From NCBI RefSeq assembly GCF_039545455.1, contig NZ_CP154467.1, positions 744,001-808,000 of the forward strand: a DNA stretch of 64,000 bases, written 5' to 3'. The position numbers and the translations under genes are program-made. Source of the DNA: Brucella sp. BE17. Its GTDB lineage: Bacteria > Pseudomonadota > Alphaproteobacteria > Rhizobiales > Rhizobiaceae. The notes below the pieces were generated by a model, which made no database searches, had not been told where the DNA came from, and worked only from the letters and a program-made list of their open reading frames with translations. How positions within the stretch are numbered: the stretch's first letter is position 1; every line of letters starts with the position of its first letter. This document shows positions 18,658 through 28,971 of this stretch, in pieces.

Positions 18658-19626
18658 ATGACACAACAATCAGTCTCTCCGATCTTCCCTCACCGCCATC
18701 TTCTCGGCATCAAGGGGCTATCGCCCCTCGACATTCTTTGCCTGCTTGATCTCGCCGATCAGGAAATTGCCGTCTCACGGCAATCGGAAAAGAAAAAGTC
18801 CGTGCTGCGCGGTCGCACGCAAATCAATCTGTTTTTTGAAGCCTCTACACGAACGCAATCCTCGTTTGAGCTGGCTGGGAAACGCCTTGGTGCCGATGTG
18901 ATGAACATGTCGGTCGGCAATTCATCGGTCAAAAAGGGCGAAACGCTGATCGATACGGCCATGACGCTTAATGCCATGCAGCCCGACATTCTGGTCATTC
19001 GCCATGCATCGGCAGGTGCGGCTGCGCTGCTTGCGCAAAAGGTCGGTTGCTCGGTGGTCAATGCTGGCGACGGTGCCCACGAACATCCCACACAGGCACT
19101 TCTCGACGCGCTGACCATTCGCCGCGCCAAAGGCCATATCGACAATCTGATCGTCGCCATCTGCGGTGATGTGCTGCATTCACGCGTCGCGCGCTCCAAT
19201 ATCCTGCTGCTCAATGCGCTTGGCGCACGCGTGCGGGTGGTCTCCCCTTCCACGTTGCTTCCGTCCGGCATCGCAGATATGAGTGTCGAAGTTTTCAACA
19301 CCATGGAAGAAGGGTTGAAAGACGCCGATGTCGTCATGATGCTGCGGTTGCAGCGCGAGCGTATGGCCGGTTCTTTTGTGCCTTCGGTGCGTGAATATTT
19401 CCACTTCCACGGCCTTGATCGCGAAAAGCTGAAATATGCCAAGCCCGATGCGTTGGTCATGCATCCGGGGCCAATGAATCGCGGCGTCGAAATTGCGTCG
19501 GACGTTGCCGATGGCCCGCAAAGCATGATCCAGCAACAGGTTGAGATGGGGGTCGCTGTCCGTATGGCTGTGATGGAAGCCCTGCTCGACCCGCGACGCA
19601 ATCCCGGCAATGGAGATCAGGCATGA
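18658..19626 (+). CDS. pyrB: Aspartate carbamoyltransferase catalytic subunit
   Basis: A 322-residue ATCase, the first committed step of pyrimidine synthesis. The carbamoyl-phosphate loop [13 protein letters not shown] (59-71) and the [16 protein letters not shown] segment near residue 140 are intact, as is [12 protein letters not shown] near 275. Its stop overlaps the start of the dihydroorotase-like gene (ATGA). There is no regulatory pyrI subunit; instead the partner is an inactive dihydroorotase, the arrangement of dodecameric class A ATCases such as those of Pseudomonas. Confidence 0.96.
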   Translation: MTQQSVSPIFPHRHLLGIKGLSPLDILCLLDLADQEIAVSRQSEKKKSVLRGRTQINLFFEASTRTQSSFELAGKRLGADVMNMSVGNSSVKKGETLIDTAMTLNAMQPDILVIRHASAGAAALLAQKVGCSVVNAGDGAHEHPTQALLDALTIRRAKGHIDNLIVAICGDVLHSRVARSNILLLNALGARVRVVSPSTLLPSGIADMSVEVFNTMEEGLKDADVVMMLRLQRERMAGSFVPSVREYFHFHGLDREKLKYAKPDALVMHPGPMNRGVEIASDVADGPQSMIQQQVEMGVAVRMAVMEALLDPRRNPGNGDQA

Positions 19627-20912
19627 GCGCGATCCTGTTTGAAAATGCCCGTATCGTCGACCCGTCACGCGGCCTGGATGAAATAGGCAGTCTGCTGATC
19701 GACAATGGCAAGATTGTTGCGGCCGGTGCCGCTGCCCGCAATCAGGGCGCACCGGACGGCGCCGAAATCATTGACCTCGACGGTAAGACAGTCCTGCCCG
19801 GACTGGTCGATGCGAGGGTTTTTGTCGGCGAGCCGGGTGCCGAACACCGCGAAACCATTGCCTCTGCCAGCCGCGCAGCAGCAGCAGGCGGCGTCACGTC
19901 CATCATCATGATGCCAGATACAGATCCGGTAATCGACGACGTGGCGCTGGTGGAATTCGTCAAGCGCACAGCCCGCGACACGGCCATCATCAATGTCCAT
20001 CCGGCAGCGGCCATTACCAAAGGCCTCAATGGTAAGGAAATGACCGAATTCGGTCTTTTGCGCCGGGCCGGAGCCGTTGCCTTCACCGATGGCCGTCACA
20101 CAATCGCCAATGCGCAAGTGATGCGGCGCGCACTCACTTATGCCCGTGATTTTGATGCTGTCATTGCGTGCGAAACGTGCGACCCGCATTTAGGCGTCGA
20201 TGGGGTGATGAATGAAGGGCTGTTTGCAAGCTGGCTTGGCCTTTCGGGCACACCTCGCGAGGCTGAAGTCATTCCACTTGAGCGCGATCTGCGTCTCGCC
20301 GCCCTCACCCAGAGCCGCTATCATGCGGCACAGCTATCCTGCGCCATGTCTGCGGACGCTATGCGTCGTGCCAAGGATCAGGGCCATAAGGTGACGGCAG
20401 GCGTTTCGATCAATCACCTCTCGCTTAATGAAAACGATATTGGGGAATTCCGCACCTTCTTCCGCCTGTCCCCTCCGCTGCGCGCTGAGGAAGACCGGCT
20501 CGCCATGGTTGAAGCGGTCAAGAACGGCATCATCGATATCGTCGTCTCCGCGCATGATCCGCAGGATGTCGACACCAAGCGCCTTCCGTTTTCGGATGCG
20601 GAAGCCGGTGCCATCGGCCTTGAAACACTGCTGGCCGCAGCGCTCCGTCTTCATCATAATGACAGCATTCCTCTGCTCAAGCTTACGGAAGTGCTCTCAA
20701 CCGCGCCTGCCAGAATTTTTGGTCTTGAGGCGGGTACGCTCAAGCCCGGCGCTAATGCTGATATCGCCATTGTCGATCTGGATGAACCATGGGTTGTGCA
20801 GGAAGATAAGCTGCATTCACGCTCGAAAAACAGCTGCTTTGAAAGTGCACGGTTTCAGGGACGTGTGGTTCGCACTATAGTCGCGGGTAAAACCGTTTAC
20901 GAAGCGGAATAA
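19623..20912 (+). CDS. pyrX: Non-catalytic dihydroorotase-like subunit partnering PyrB
   Basis: A 429-residue protein with the full class I dihydroorotase fold but no intact metal site. The usual metal-binding HxH after LVD is replaced by R-V-F (LVDARVF, 61-67). The bridging Asp position reads Gly157 (AFTDGRH). The HCED histidine reads Glu184 (IACETCD). The histidine of HxxQHVS reads Leu238 (HAAQLSC), and TDHAPH reads SAHDPQ (309-314). In Pseudomonas such inactive PyrC' proteins are required for ATCase assembly. The 4-bp overlap with pyrB fits subunit stoichiometry control. It should not be annotated as the working PyrC; that enzyme must be elsewhere. Confidence 0.9.
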   Translation: MSAILFENARIVDPSRGLDEIGSLLIDNGKIVAAGAAARNQGAPDGAEIIDLDGKTVLPGLVDARVFVGEPGAEHRETIASASRAAAAGGVTSIIMMPDTDPVIDDVALVEFVKRTARDTAIINVHPAAAITKGLNGKEMTEFGLLRRAGAVAFTDGRHTIANAQVMRRALTYARDFDAVIACETCDPHLGVDGVMNEGLFASWLGLSGTPREAEVIPLERDLRLAALTQSRYHAAQLSCAMSADAMRRAKDQGHKVTAGVSINHLSLNENDIGEFRTFFRLSPPLRAEEDRLAMVEAVKNGIIDIVVSAHDPQDVDTKRLPFSDAEAGAIGLETLLAAALRLHHNDSIPLLKLTEVLSTAPARIFGLEAGTLKPGANADIAIVDLDEPWVVQEDKLHSRSKNSCFESARFQGRVVRTIVAGKTVYEAE

Positions 20913-20930
20913 AAATAAAGGGACACGGGA

Positions 20931-21536
20931 ATGGGCGAGGAGAATTTTTTCAATCTCAGCCAGATTGCGGCGCTAATTTTCGGCTATCTGCTCGGCTCCG
21001 TTCCCTTTGGCCTCATTCTGACGCGCTTTGCAGGTCTTGGCGATGTGCGGGCAATCGGATCGGGCAACATTGGCGCGACCAATGTGCTGCGCACCGGCAA
21101 TAAGAAGCTCGCAGCCGCAACACTTGTCCTTGATATGTTGAAAGGCACGCTCGCCGTCATCATTGCCGCGCGCTATGGCCAAAGTGCGGCCGTAGCCGCT
21201 GGTTTAGGCGCTTTTCTCGGCCATCTTTTCCCGGTCTGGATCGGTTTCAAAGGTGGCAAGGGCGTTGCAACCTATCTTGGTATCCTGATCGGGCTTGCAT
21301 GGCCGGGAGCGCTGGTCTTCGCAGCCGCGTGGATTATCACGGCACTTGTCACGCGCTACTCATCGCTTGCAGCCCTCGTTTCAAGCGTGATCGTTCCGAT
21401 TGTGCTTTATTTAAGAGGCGATCAAATGGTAGCCGGCTTATTTGCCCTGCTGACGCTTCTGGTTTTCATAAAGCACCGTGCCAATATCACCCGGCTTTTG
21501 AGCGGTTCCGAAAGCCGGATCGGATCAAAGGGATGA
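20931..21536 (+). CDS. plsY: Glycerol-3-phosphate acyltransferase PlsY
   Basis: A 201-residue inner-membrane enzyme transferring acyl groups from acyl-phosphate to glycerol-3-phosphate, the first step of phospholipid synthesis. Five transmembrane helices are apparent. The three signature loops are present: [11 protein letters not shown] near residue 22, [19 protein letters not shown] near 42 and [12 protein letters not shown] near 105. It follows pyrX by 18 bp and its stop overlaps the dprA start (ATGA), so pyrB-pyrX-plsY-dprA is a probable operon. Confidence 0.96.
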   Translation: MGEENFFNLSQIAALIFGYLLGSVPFGLILTRFAGLGDVRAIGSGNIGATNVLRTGNKKLAAATLVLDMLKGTLAVIIAARYGQSAAVAAGLGAFLGHLFPVWIGFKGGKGVATYLGILIGLAWPGALVFAAAWIITALVTRYSSLAALVSSVIVPIVLYLRGDQMVAGLFALLTLLVFIKHRANITRLLSGSESRIGSKG

Positions 21537-22699
21537 AGGAAAGCGCGAATTCAAAAACAGGAATTCGCCTCTCCGATCAGCAGCGGCTCAACTGGCTGCG
21601 TCTTATCCGTACCGAACATATCGGGGCCGTCACCTTTCGCGACCTCATCCTGTTTTGTGGCTCTGCCGCCAATGCAATTGAACGGCTGCCCGACCTCAAT
21701 ATTCGCGGTGGCGGCACGCGTCCGGTCCGCATCATGCCTCTGGAAGAGGCCGAACGCGAGATTGAAACTATTCAGCGCATGGGTGCGCGGCTCGTCGGCA
21801 TGGGCGAGCCGGATTATCCGGCGCAACTCAAAAACTGTGAAGCGCCACCGCCTTTGGTGATCATTAAGGGCGGCACAGAAATTTTCCAAAAACCGCCCGT
21901 TGCAATTGTGGGTTCGCGCAATGCATCCGTGATTGGTGCACGCTTTACCGAGCGACTGGCGCGTGATCTGGGCGATGCCGGGTTTGCCGTCATTTCCGGC
22001 CTTGCACGCGGTATCGATGCCAGCGCGCACAAGGCCAGCATGGAAAGCGGAACCGTGAGCGTGCTTGCAGGCGGCCTCGACAGACCCTATCCACCCGAAA
22101 ACCTGCCGCTTTATCGCGCAATACCCGAGCATGGCGGCGCTTTGATCACCGAGATGCCAATGGGGTCCGAGCCGCGCTCGCGTGATTTTCCGCGTCGTAA
22201 CCGTATCATTGCCGGACTTTCGCTTGGCCTCGTGGTGATTGAAGCGGCGACACGCTCGGGTTCGCTGATTAGTGCACGTATGGCAGGTGAAATGGGGCGC
22301 ACCGTGTTTGCCGTCCCCGGCTCTCCACTCGATCCACGTGCCAGCGGCACCAACGCGTTACTCAAACAGGGCGCTACCCTGGTCACCGGCGTCGATGATA
22401 TTATCGAGGCGTTGTCACCCTTGATACGTCCGCAGGATTTGTTTTCAGAAACTACCGCAAGTGATAGTCCAACCGCCTGGCTCGAGGAGGCCGATGAGGA
22501 GCCACCGATTCTGACAAGCGAAAGCGAGCGTGAACGGATCATTAATGCGCTTGGACCAACTTCAGTCGACGTCGATAGTCTCGTGCGTCTGACAGGTATC
22601 AGCGCCAGTCAAATCCAGCTTATTCTGCTTGAACTCGATCTGGCAGGCCGTCTCATCCGCTATCCCGGCAATCGAATTGCGCTAGTTCCTGATATTTAG
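21533..22699 (+). CDS. dprA: DNA processing protein DprA
   Basis: A 388-residue protein that loads RecA on incoming single-stranded DNA in natural transformation; it is also kept in many species not known to transform. The extended Rossmann fold is evident from [35 protein letters not shown] and the [20 protein letters not shown] loop. The C-terminal part, about 320-388, is a winged-helix domain. The ATG at 21533 overlaps the plsY stop; the frame stays open upstream but that stretch is plsY coding sequence. Confidence 0.95.
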   Translation: MKESANSKTGIRLSDQQRLNWLRLIRTEHIGAVTFRDLILFCGSAANAIERLPDLNIRGGGTRPVRIMPLEEAEREIETIQRMGARLVGMGEPDYPAQLKNCEAPPPLVIIKGGTEIFQKPPVAIVGSRNASVIGARFTERLARDLGDAGFAVISGLARGIDASAHKASMESGTVSVLAGGLDRPYPPENLPLYRAIPEHGGALITEMPMGSEPRSRDFPRRNRIIAGLSLGLVVIEAATRSGSLISARMAGEMGRTVFAVPGSPLDPRASGTNALLKQGATLVTGVDDIIEALSPLIRPQDLFSETTASDSPTAWLEEADEEPPILTSESERERIINALGPTSVDVDSLVRLTGISASQIQLILLELDLAGRLIRYPGNRIALVPDI

Positions 22700-22996
22700 G
22701 GTCAGGGCCAATTAATTTGACGGGTGGATGGGCCACACTCTTCGGACATCGAAATGACTTGACGATCTACGTCATCGAGCCGCCCAACTGGGGAAACCAC
22801 CCCGGTCCCCGCGTCTCTCACAGCATATCTGGTCATTTCAGATGCCATTCCCATCAGCTTAATATGTCCCGACCCGGGAATGCATTTCGATCTGATCGAA
22901 GAAGATCGGTGCTCTGCCCTCTTTTAATATAAGTACAACCTTAGTGGTTCTCACTTCACTGCGGTCGGATTGTGCTCTAAATACATCCTTGCGCGA
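22700..22996. other. Spacer after dprA with a possible degenerate repeat
   Basis: No gene is supported. The segment 22840-22925 contains imperfect inverted words (CATTCCC with GGGAATG; GATCT with AGATC) and ends AGATCGGTGCTCT. This resembles the right end of the repeat at 11886-11982, which reads AGATCGGCGCTCT. It may be a decayed copy of a related palindrome, or the 3' untranslated region of the 55-residue gene on the minus strand. Confidence 0.4.
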
Positions 22997-23164
22997 TCAG
23001 TGTTTTTGCTCTTCTTCGAGGCGATCCCTTGCTTCTTGCGATGCCATTTCGATCATATAGGCTAACAAAGGATTATCTGTTCTCTTGGCGAGCTTTCCCA
23101 ATTCGGTAAGCATTTTTGTTATATAAATCAATGTTTCAGGATCGTTTTCATGGTGATGCTTCAT
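22997..23164 (-). CDS. Small conserved hypothetical protein (55 residues)
   Basis: A 55-residue soluble, strongly helical protein starting MKHHHENDPETLIYITKML and containing TDNPLLAYMIEMASQEARD. GGGGG upstream of the ATG at 23164 is a plausible ribosome site; 11 more codons in frame upstream have none. Proteins of this type are widespread in Rhizobiales without assigned function. It is not NepR, which has a different signature and length. It lies alone between dprA and topA, on the opposite strand to both. Confidence 0.7.
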   Translation of the reverse strand: MKHHHENDPETLIYITKMLTELGKLAKRTDNPLLAYMIEMASQEARDRLEEEQKH

Positions 23165-23499
23165 GCTGCCCCCAACAACAGGAAAAGTTTTTATCAAATT
23201 TTGGACGCAAGAATATTTTAGTCAGCGCTCCAACCGGATTAATTTCCTGGAAGCTTACGCCATAAAGACTTTAGCTACTGCTTATATGCGCCAGCGATTA
23301 CCGTGATCACGTTAGCTGGTGCATCAGTGTAATGCTACCATAAGTTACACCCTATTCAATAACACTTTATGGTTGTATTTGGTGATTTTTTGCCTCCCAC
23401 TCTTGACCTAACGCCGCCCTCTGTTCATGTGGAAGAAAATGAATATGGCGTGATCTGGAGGCAAACGGTTTCCTTTATCCGCGAATCTGGGCTTTTGAA
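23165..23499. other. Divergent promoter region upstream of topA
   Basis: An AT-rich spacer between the 55-residue gene and topA. No gene, RNA or repeat is recognised. No GGAAC-N16/17-CGTT match in either direction. It must hold the topA promoter, but no single -35/-10 pair stands out. Confidence 0.4.
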
Positions 23500-26121
23500 A
23501 TGAACGTCGTCGTTGTCGAATCGCCTGCAAAGGCCAAAACCATCAATAAATATCTGGGCTCGAATTATACGGTTCTGGCCTCGTTTGGTCACGTGCGAGA
23601 CTTGCCAGCCAAGGACGGTTCAGTTCGGCCTGATGAAGATTTCGCCATGTCATGGGAAGTCGATGGCAACTCCTCCAAGCGTCTGGCTGATATCGTTAAA
23701 GCGCTAAAGGACAGCGACGGACTGTTTCTCGCAACCGACCCTGATCGCGAAGGCGAAGCCATTTCCTGGCATGTGCTGGAAGTGCTTAACCAGAAAAAGG
23801 CGCTTAAGGGAAAAACGGTCAAGCGGGTGGCTTTCAATGCCATCACCAAGAAGGCTGTTCTGGAGGCAATCGCCAATCCGCGTGATATCGATGAGCCACT
23901 CGTGGATGCCTATCTTGCTCGCCGGGCGCTGGATTATCTCGTCGGGTTCACACTGTCGCCCGTTTTGTGGCGCAAATTGCCCGGTGCGCGCTCGGCAGGT
24001 CGGGTGCAATCGGTGGCGCTGCGACTTGTCTGCGATCGCGAATCCGAGATCGAGCGCTTCATTCGGGAAGAGTACTGGAATATTGCAGCAAGCCTCAAAA
24101 CGCCACGCAACGATGCCTTTACGGCGCGTTTGACCGTGCTCGACGGCAAGAGGCTCGGCAAGCTCGATATAAAGAATGAAGAGCAAGCAAGCACCATCCG
24201 CACCATGCTGGAAGGTTCGACTTTCAAGGCCGTGTCGGTGGAGGCCAAGCCGACCAAACGCAATCCCGGTCCGCCCTTCACCACCTCGACGCTGCAACAG
24301 GCTGCCTCCGGCCAGCTTGGGTTCTCGGCCTCGCGTACCATGCAGGTGGCGCAAAAGCTTTATGAAGGTGTAGATATTGGCGGCGAGACGGCAGGTCTGA
24401 TCACCTATATGCGTACCGATGGCGTACAGATCGCACCTGAAGCCATCAATGCAGCACGCGATGCCATTGCGAAGAATTTCGGTGGCAATTACGTGCCGGA
24501 AAAGCCGCGTTATTATTCGAGTAAGGCCAAGAATGCGCAGGAAGCGCACGAAGCCATTCGCCCCACCGATTTTTCGCGCCACCCAAAAGACGTGGCCCGC
24601 TATCTCGATGCGGATCAGGCGCGGCTTTACGAGCTGATCTGGAAGCGAACGATTGCCAGCCAGATGCAGGCAGCCGACATTGAACGCACAACCGCCGATA
24701 TCGAAGCCATCAACGGCACGAAATCGGCACTGTTGCGCGCCAATGGGTCAGTCACCAAATTCGATGGCTTCCTCGCTGCCTATACCGATCATCGCGAAGA
24801 AGAAGATGAGGATGAAGACAGCGCCAAGCTGCCGGAAATCCGCTCTGGTGAGGCGATTGCGCGCGAGAAGATCGATGCAACGCAGCATTCGACCGAGCCG
24901 CCGCCGCGTTATTCGGAAGCATCTCTCATCAAGAAGATGGAAGAGCTGGGAATCGGACGCCCATCGACCTATGCCGCAACGTTGGCCACGCTGCGCGACC
25001 GCGAATATATCACCATCGATAAGCGCAAGTTGACGCCCGATCCAAAGGGACGTCTCGTCACTTCGTTCCTCGAAAGCTTCTTCAAGCGCTATGTTGAATA
25101 TGATTTCACGGCTGATCTTGAAGAAAAGCTCGACTTGATTTCCGATGGAAAACTTGCCTGGAAAGACGTGTTGCGTGATTTCTGGCGCGATTTTTCCGGT
25201 TCTGTCGATGACATCAAGGAATTGCGCGTCACCAATGTTCTTGATGCGCTGAACGAAGAACTGGCCCCGCTTGCCTTCCCCGACCGTGGTGACGGCAGCG
25301 ATCCACGCACCTGCCCAACCTGCGGTACAGGGCAGCTTTCGCTCAAACTTGGTAAATACGGCGCTTTCGTCGGCTGCTCGAACTATCCCGAATGCAAGTT
25401 CACCCGCCAGCTTGGCGGCGAAGCAAATGGGGAAGCAGCGGCTTCCGACGAGCCGAAAGAGCTCGGTAAGGACCCATTCACCGGCGAAGAAATCACCTTA
25501 AGAACCGGTCGTTTCGGTCCTTATGTGCAGCGCGGTGAAGGCAAGGAAGCCAAACGCGCCAGCCTTCCTAAGGGCTGGACACCGGATACGATCGATCATG
25601 AAAAGGCGATGGCGCTTCTGTCGCTGCCCCGCGATGTCGGCCAGCACCCTGAAACGGGCAAGATGATTACGGCCAGCATCGGGCGCTACGGCCCCTATGT
25701 CGCCCATGACGGTACGTTTGCCAATCTGGAAAATGCCGAGGAAGTGTTCTCGGTCGGCATCAATCGTGCTGTTTCCGTGATTGCAGACAAGCAATCCAAA
25801 GGCGGACGAGGACGTTCGACGCCTGCAGCCCTTGCAACGCTTGGCGATCACCCGGAAGGTGGATCGATTACCGTACGCGATGGCCGCTATGGTCCTTACG
25901 TTAATTGGGGCAAGGTCAACGCAACCCTGCCCAAGGGCAAGGACCCGGCAAGCGTGACAATGGAAGAAGCATTGGCGCTGATCACCGAAAAAGCTGGCAG
26001 TAGCAAGAGCAAGAAAACTCCTGCCCGCAAAGCGGCGCCCAAAAAGGCAGCAGCGAAGAAACCTGCGGCTAAAAAAGCGCCCGCAAAAAGCAAAGCAAAG
26101 CCGAAAGCGGCAGAGGAGTAA
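23500..26121 (+). CDS. topA: DNA topoisomerase I
   Basis: An 873-residue type IA topoisomerase that relaxes negative supercoils. The TOPRIM domain starts at residue 1 (MNVVVVESPAKAKTINKYLG) and continues through LATDPDREGEAISWH. The catalytic tyrosine is in GLITYMRTDGVQI. One four-cysteine zinc finger (CPTCGTGQLSLKLG to CSNYPEC) begins near residue 605. Then come three topoisomerase C-terminal repeats, each with a GRFGPYV or GRYGPYV core. A Lys/Ala/Pro-rich tail of about 40 residues (ARKAAPKKAAAKKPAAKK) ends the protein and probably binds DNA or polymerase. rnr begins 3 bp after the stop. Confidence 0.97.
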   Translation: MNVVVVESPAKAKTINKYLGSNYTVLASFGHVRDLPAKDGSVRPDEDFAMSWEVDGNSSKRLADIVKALKDSDGLFLATDPDREGEAISWHVLEVLNQKKALKGKTVKRVAFNAITKKAVLEAIANPRDIDEPLVDAYLARRALDYLVGFTLSPVLWRKLPGARSAGRVQSVALRLVCDRESEIERFIREEYWNIAASLKTPRNDAFTARLTVLDGKRLGKLDIKNEEQASTIRTMLEGSTFKAVSVEAKPTKRNPGPPFTTSTLQQAASGQLGFSASRTMQVAQKLYEGVDIGGETAGLITYMRTDGVQIAPEAINAARDAIAKNFGGNYVPEKPRYYSSKAKNAQEAHEAIRPTDFSRHPKDVARYLDADQARLYELIWKRTIASQMQAADIERTTADIEAINGTKSALLRANGSVTKFDGFLAAYTDHREEEDEDEDSAKLPEIRSGEAIAREKIDATQHSTEPPPRYSEASLIKKMEELGIGRPSTYAATLATLRDREYITIDKRKLTPDPKGRLVTSFLESFFKRYVEYDFTADLEEKLDLISDGKLAWKDVLRDFWRDFSGSVDDIKELRVTNVLDALNEELAPLAFPDRGDGSDPRTCPTCGTGQLSLKLGKYGAFVGCSNYPECKFTRQLGGEANGEAAASDEPKELGKDPFTGEEITLRTGRFGPYVQRGEGKEAKRASLPKGWTPDTIDHEKAMALLSLPRDVGQHPETGKMITASIGRYGPYVAHDGTFANLENAEEVFSVGINRAVSVIADKQSKGGRGRSTPAALATLGDHPEGGSITVRDGRYGPYVNWGKVNATLPKGKDPASVTMEEALALITEKAGSSKSKKTPARKAAPKKAAAKKPAAKKAPAKSKAKPKAAEE

Positions 26122-26124
26122 GAA

Positions 26125-28497
26125 TTGGCACGCCGTTTTCAAAAAACCGATACCGGACGTTCTGCACGGAGCGAGCGGCGTGCAAATGAATCCAAATCTG
26201 AAGCCACAACAGCGGGTGATCCTTTAGCTTTTCTGCCAACCCGCGAGGATGTGCTCAAATATATCGAGGAGAACCCGGATCGGGCTGGTAAGCGCGACCT
26301 GGCCAAGGCTTTCAACATCAAGGGCGACAATCGCATCTATCTCAAAAACCTGCTGCGCGAACTGGGCGATGAGGGCTTGCTTGAAAAGCGCGCGCGGCGT
26401 CTTTCTCGTCCCGGTGCGTTGCCGCCTGTCAGTGTGCTGAGCATCATCGGGCGCGACAATGATGGCGGGCTTCTTGCGCGTCCTGCTGAATGGGACGAGG
26501 AAAACTACGGCAGACCACCAGTGGTTATGATCCGACGTGCCCGCCTCAACAAGGCTTCCGACGGCCCGACGGTTGGCGTTGGTGACCGCGTGCTGGCCAA
26601 AATTTTCCGCAACAAGGAAGAAGGTGGACCGGAATATTCCGCCCGTGTCATCAAGCGGATCGACCAGAGCAGCAATGCGGTTCTGGGCGTGTTGCGCCAA
26701 TTGAGCAATGGCGAATGGCGGCTTGATCCGGTCAATCGCAAGCAAGCAGAAGTGCAGATCGATGCTAAAGCATTGGGCGATGCTGTAAGTGGCGATCTGG
26801 TCGAGGTCGAACTCACCTCCTCGCGCCGCCAGGGCTTGCCCACTGGTAAAGTACTGCAGGTGATCGGTTCCATCGACAGTGAAAAGGCGCTGTCGATGAT
26901 TGCAATCCACGAACATGAAATCCCGCATATCTTTCCTGACGAAGTGCTGCGCGAAGCGGAGAGCGCAAAACACGCAACGCTTAACGCCCGTGAAGACTGG
27001 CGCGATATGCCGCTCGTCACCATCGACCCGGCTGATGCCAAGGATCATGACGACGCGGTATATGCGCAAGCCGACACCGACCCGGATAATGCGGGCGGTC
27101 ATATCGTGGTTGTCGCCATTGCTGATGTTGCGGCCTATATACGTCCCGGTTCGCCGCTGGATCGCGAAGCGCTCAAGCGCGGCAATTCGGTTTATTTCCC
27201 CGACCGTGTCGTGCCGATGCTGCCCGAACGCATTTCCAACGATCTCTGCTCGCTGCGCGAGCTGGAGGATCGCCCAGCACTGGCCGTTCGCATGGTGTTC
27301 GATGCCAATGGACGCAAGAAATCGCACAAGTTTCATCGCATCCTGATGCGCTCGGCTGCAAAACTGGCTTATGGGCAGGCACAGGCGGCGATTGACGGCG
27401 CGACCGATGAGAAGACCGCGCCCATCCTTGAGACGATCCTCAAGCCGCTCTGGGCTGCTTATGGGGCATTGAAGCGCGGACGCGATGCCCGTGAGCCGCT
27501 CGAACTCGATCTGCCTGAGAAAAAGATCATTCTGGCGCCCGATGGTAAGGTCGATAAGGTCATCGTACCAGAGCGGTTGGACGCGCATAAGCTCATTGAA
27601 GAATTCATGATCCAGGCCAACGTTGCCGCCGCAGAAACGTTGGAAGCCCGTCGCCAGCCGTTGATTTTCCGTATTCATGACGCCCCTGCACTCGCCAAGC
27701 AGGAGAGTTTACGCGAATTTTTACGCACGCTTGATCTGAGCCTCGCCAAGGGCGCCGAACTCAAGCCCGGACAGTTCAACCGGATTCTCGAAGCGGTCGA
27801 AGACACCGACCATCAGGAACTGGTCAATCAGGTGGTGCTGCGCACACAAAGCCAAGCCATTTACAGCCCCGATAATATCGGCCATTTCGGCCTGCATTTG
27901 AGCAAATATGCGCATTTCACCTCACCCATTCGCCGCTATGCGGATTTGACCGTGCATCGTGCGCTCATCAAGGCGCTGGGACTAGGCACGGACGGCATCA
28001 CGCCAGATGAAGAAGGGTTGCTTGAGGAAACCGCAGCGCTGATTTCTGCGACCGAACGCCGGGCCATGCTGGCCGAGCGCGAGACTGTGGATCGGCTGAT
28101 CGCCCATTTTCTCGCAGCTCATCTCGGCAACGAATATGAAGCGCGTGTTACAGGTGTGACGCGGGCAGGACTTTTCGTCAGTCTTGCGACATATGGCGCA
28201 GACGGACTGGTGCCCATTTCAACTTTAGGTCATGAATACTATCTATATGATGAAGCCAACCATGCCATAGCAGGCGAACGGAGCGGCAAAGGCTTCCGTC
28301 TCGGCGATAATGTCACGGTCCGACTGGTGGAAGCATTGCCTGTTGCAGGCGCACTCCGCTTCGAGATGGTCTCAGAACCGCGCGCGCTTCCGATGTCGAT
28401 GCGTTCGCATCACAAGGCCAGCCGGTCCGGCAGAACCATGCGTGGACGATCAGGAAAGCCCGCAGGCATTCCCCGTTCCAAAAAGAGAGGTCGATAA
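26125..28497 (+). CDS. rnr: Ribonuclease R
   Basis: A 790-residue 3'-5' exoribonuclease of the RNB family. After an N-terminal winged-helix and cold-shock region, the catalytic RNB domain carries TIDPADAKDHDDAVYA with the metal-binding aspartates and PDRVVPMLPERISNDLCSL. A C-terminal S1 domain (YEARVTGVTRAGLFVSL) and a basic tail follow. RNase R degrades structured RNA and acts in rRNA and tmRNA quality control. It begins with TTG at 26125; AGAGGAG six bases upstream supports this. The stop overlaps the start of the DUF983 gene (TAATGA). Confidence 0.96.
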   Translation: MARRFQKTDTGRSARSERRANESKSEATTAGDPLAFLPTREDVLKYIEENPDRAGKRDLAKAFNIKGDNRIYLKNLLRELGDEGLLEKRARRLSRPGALPPVSVLSIIGRDNDGGLLARPAEWDEENYGRPPVVMIRRARLNKASDGPTVGVGDRVLAKIFRNKEEGGPEYSARVIKRIDQSSNAVLGVLRQLSNGEWRLDPVNRKQAEVQIDAKALGDAVSGDLVEVELTSSRRQGLPTGKVLQVIGSIDSEKALSMIAIHEHEIPHIFPDEVLREAESAKHATLNAREDWRDMPLVTIDPADAKDHDDAVYAQADTDPDNAGGHIVVVAIADVAAYIRPGSPLDREALKRGNSVYFPDRVVPMLPERISNDLCSLRELEDRPALAVRMVFDANGRKKSHKFHRILMRSAAKLAYGQAQAAIDGATDEKTAPILETILKPLWAAYGALKRGRDAREPLELDLPEKKIILAPDGKVDKVIVPERLDAHKLIEEFMIQANVAAAETLEARRQPLIFRIHDAPALAKQESLREFLRTLDLSLAKGAELKPGQFNRILEAVEDTDHQELVNQVVLRTQSQAIYSPDNIGHFGLHLSKYAHFTSPIRRYADLTVHRALIKALGLGTDGITPDEEGLLEETAALISATERRAMLAERETVDRLIAHFLAAHLGNEYEARVTGVTRAGLFVSLATYGADGLVPISTLGHEYYLYDEANHAIAGERSGKGFRLGDNVTVRLVEALPVAGALRFEMVSEPRALPMSMRSHHKASRSGRTMRGRSGKPAGIPRSKKRGR

Positions 28498-28955
28498 TGA
28501 GTGCGCTTGAAGCCAATTCCGCACAGAATGTCGAAGTGTTTGGTAGTGATGAACAAAAGGTCCATCCCAAACGTTCGCTGGGCGAAGCCATGGGACGTGG
28601 CTTTCGTAGCCGCTGCCCGCATTGCGGCGAAGGTCGGCTGTTCCGCGCTTTCGTAAAGCCCGTTGCAAAGTGTTCGGTGTGCGATGAGGACTTTACTGAA
28701 CAGCGTGCCGATGATCTTCCGGCCTATCTTACCATTCTGATTGTCGGTCACATCGTGGTCGGTGCTTTTATGGGCGTGGAAGCAACAGTTGATCTGCCGC
28801 TCTGGGCGCATATGGCTATATGGGGCCCGTTGACGGCTATTCTGTCGCTATTGCTGCTACAGCCGATCAAGGGGGCGACCATCGGCCTGCAATGGGCGCT
28901 TTACATGCATGGTTTCGGAGGCAAGGGCGAAGGCGACTACGGCGACGTAACCTGA
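28497..28955 (+). CDS. DUF983 family membrane protein
   Basis: A 152-residue protein. The N-terminal cytoplasmic region holds two CxxC pairs (CPHCGEGRLF and KCSVCDEDF, roughly residues 37-65), a likely zinc ribbon. Two transmembrane helices follow (LTILIVGHIVVGAFMG and IWGPLTAILSLLLLQPI). DUF983 is found beside rnr or cytochrome oxidase genes in alphaproteobacteria, and its role is unknown. The ATG overlaps the rnr stop by one base, so it is translationally coupled to rnr. Confidence 0.88.
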   Translation: MSALEANSAQNVEVFGSDEQKVHPKRSLGEAMGRGFRSRCPHCGEGRLFRAFVKPVAKCSVCDEDFTEQRADDLPAYLTILIVGHIVVGAFMGVEATVDLPLWAHMAIWGPLTAILSLLLLQPIKGATIGLQWALYMHGFGGKGEGDYGDVT

Positions 28956-28971
28956 TCGGACCCGCATAATC

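Noticed and set aside
26224..27678. 484-codon open frame on the minus strand
   Set aside because: Fully antisense to rnr, which has intact catalytic motifs and good start signals. The translation has no recognisable domain; long antisense frames are expected from the GC-rich third positions.
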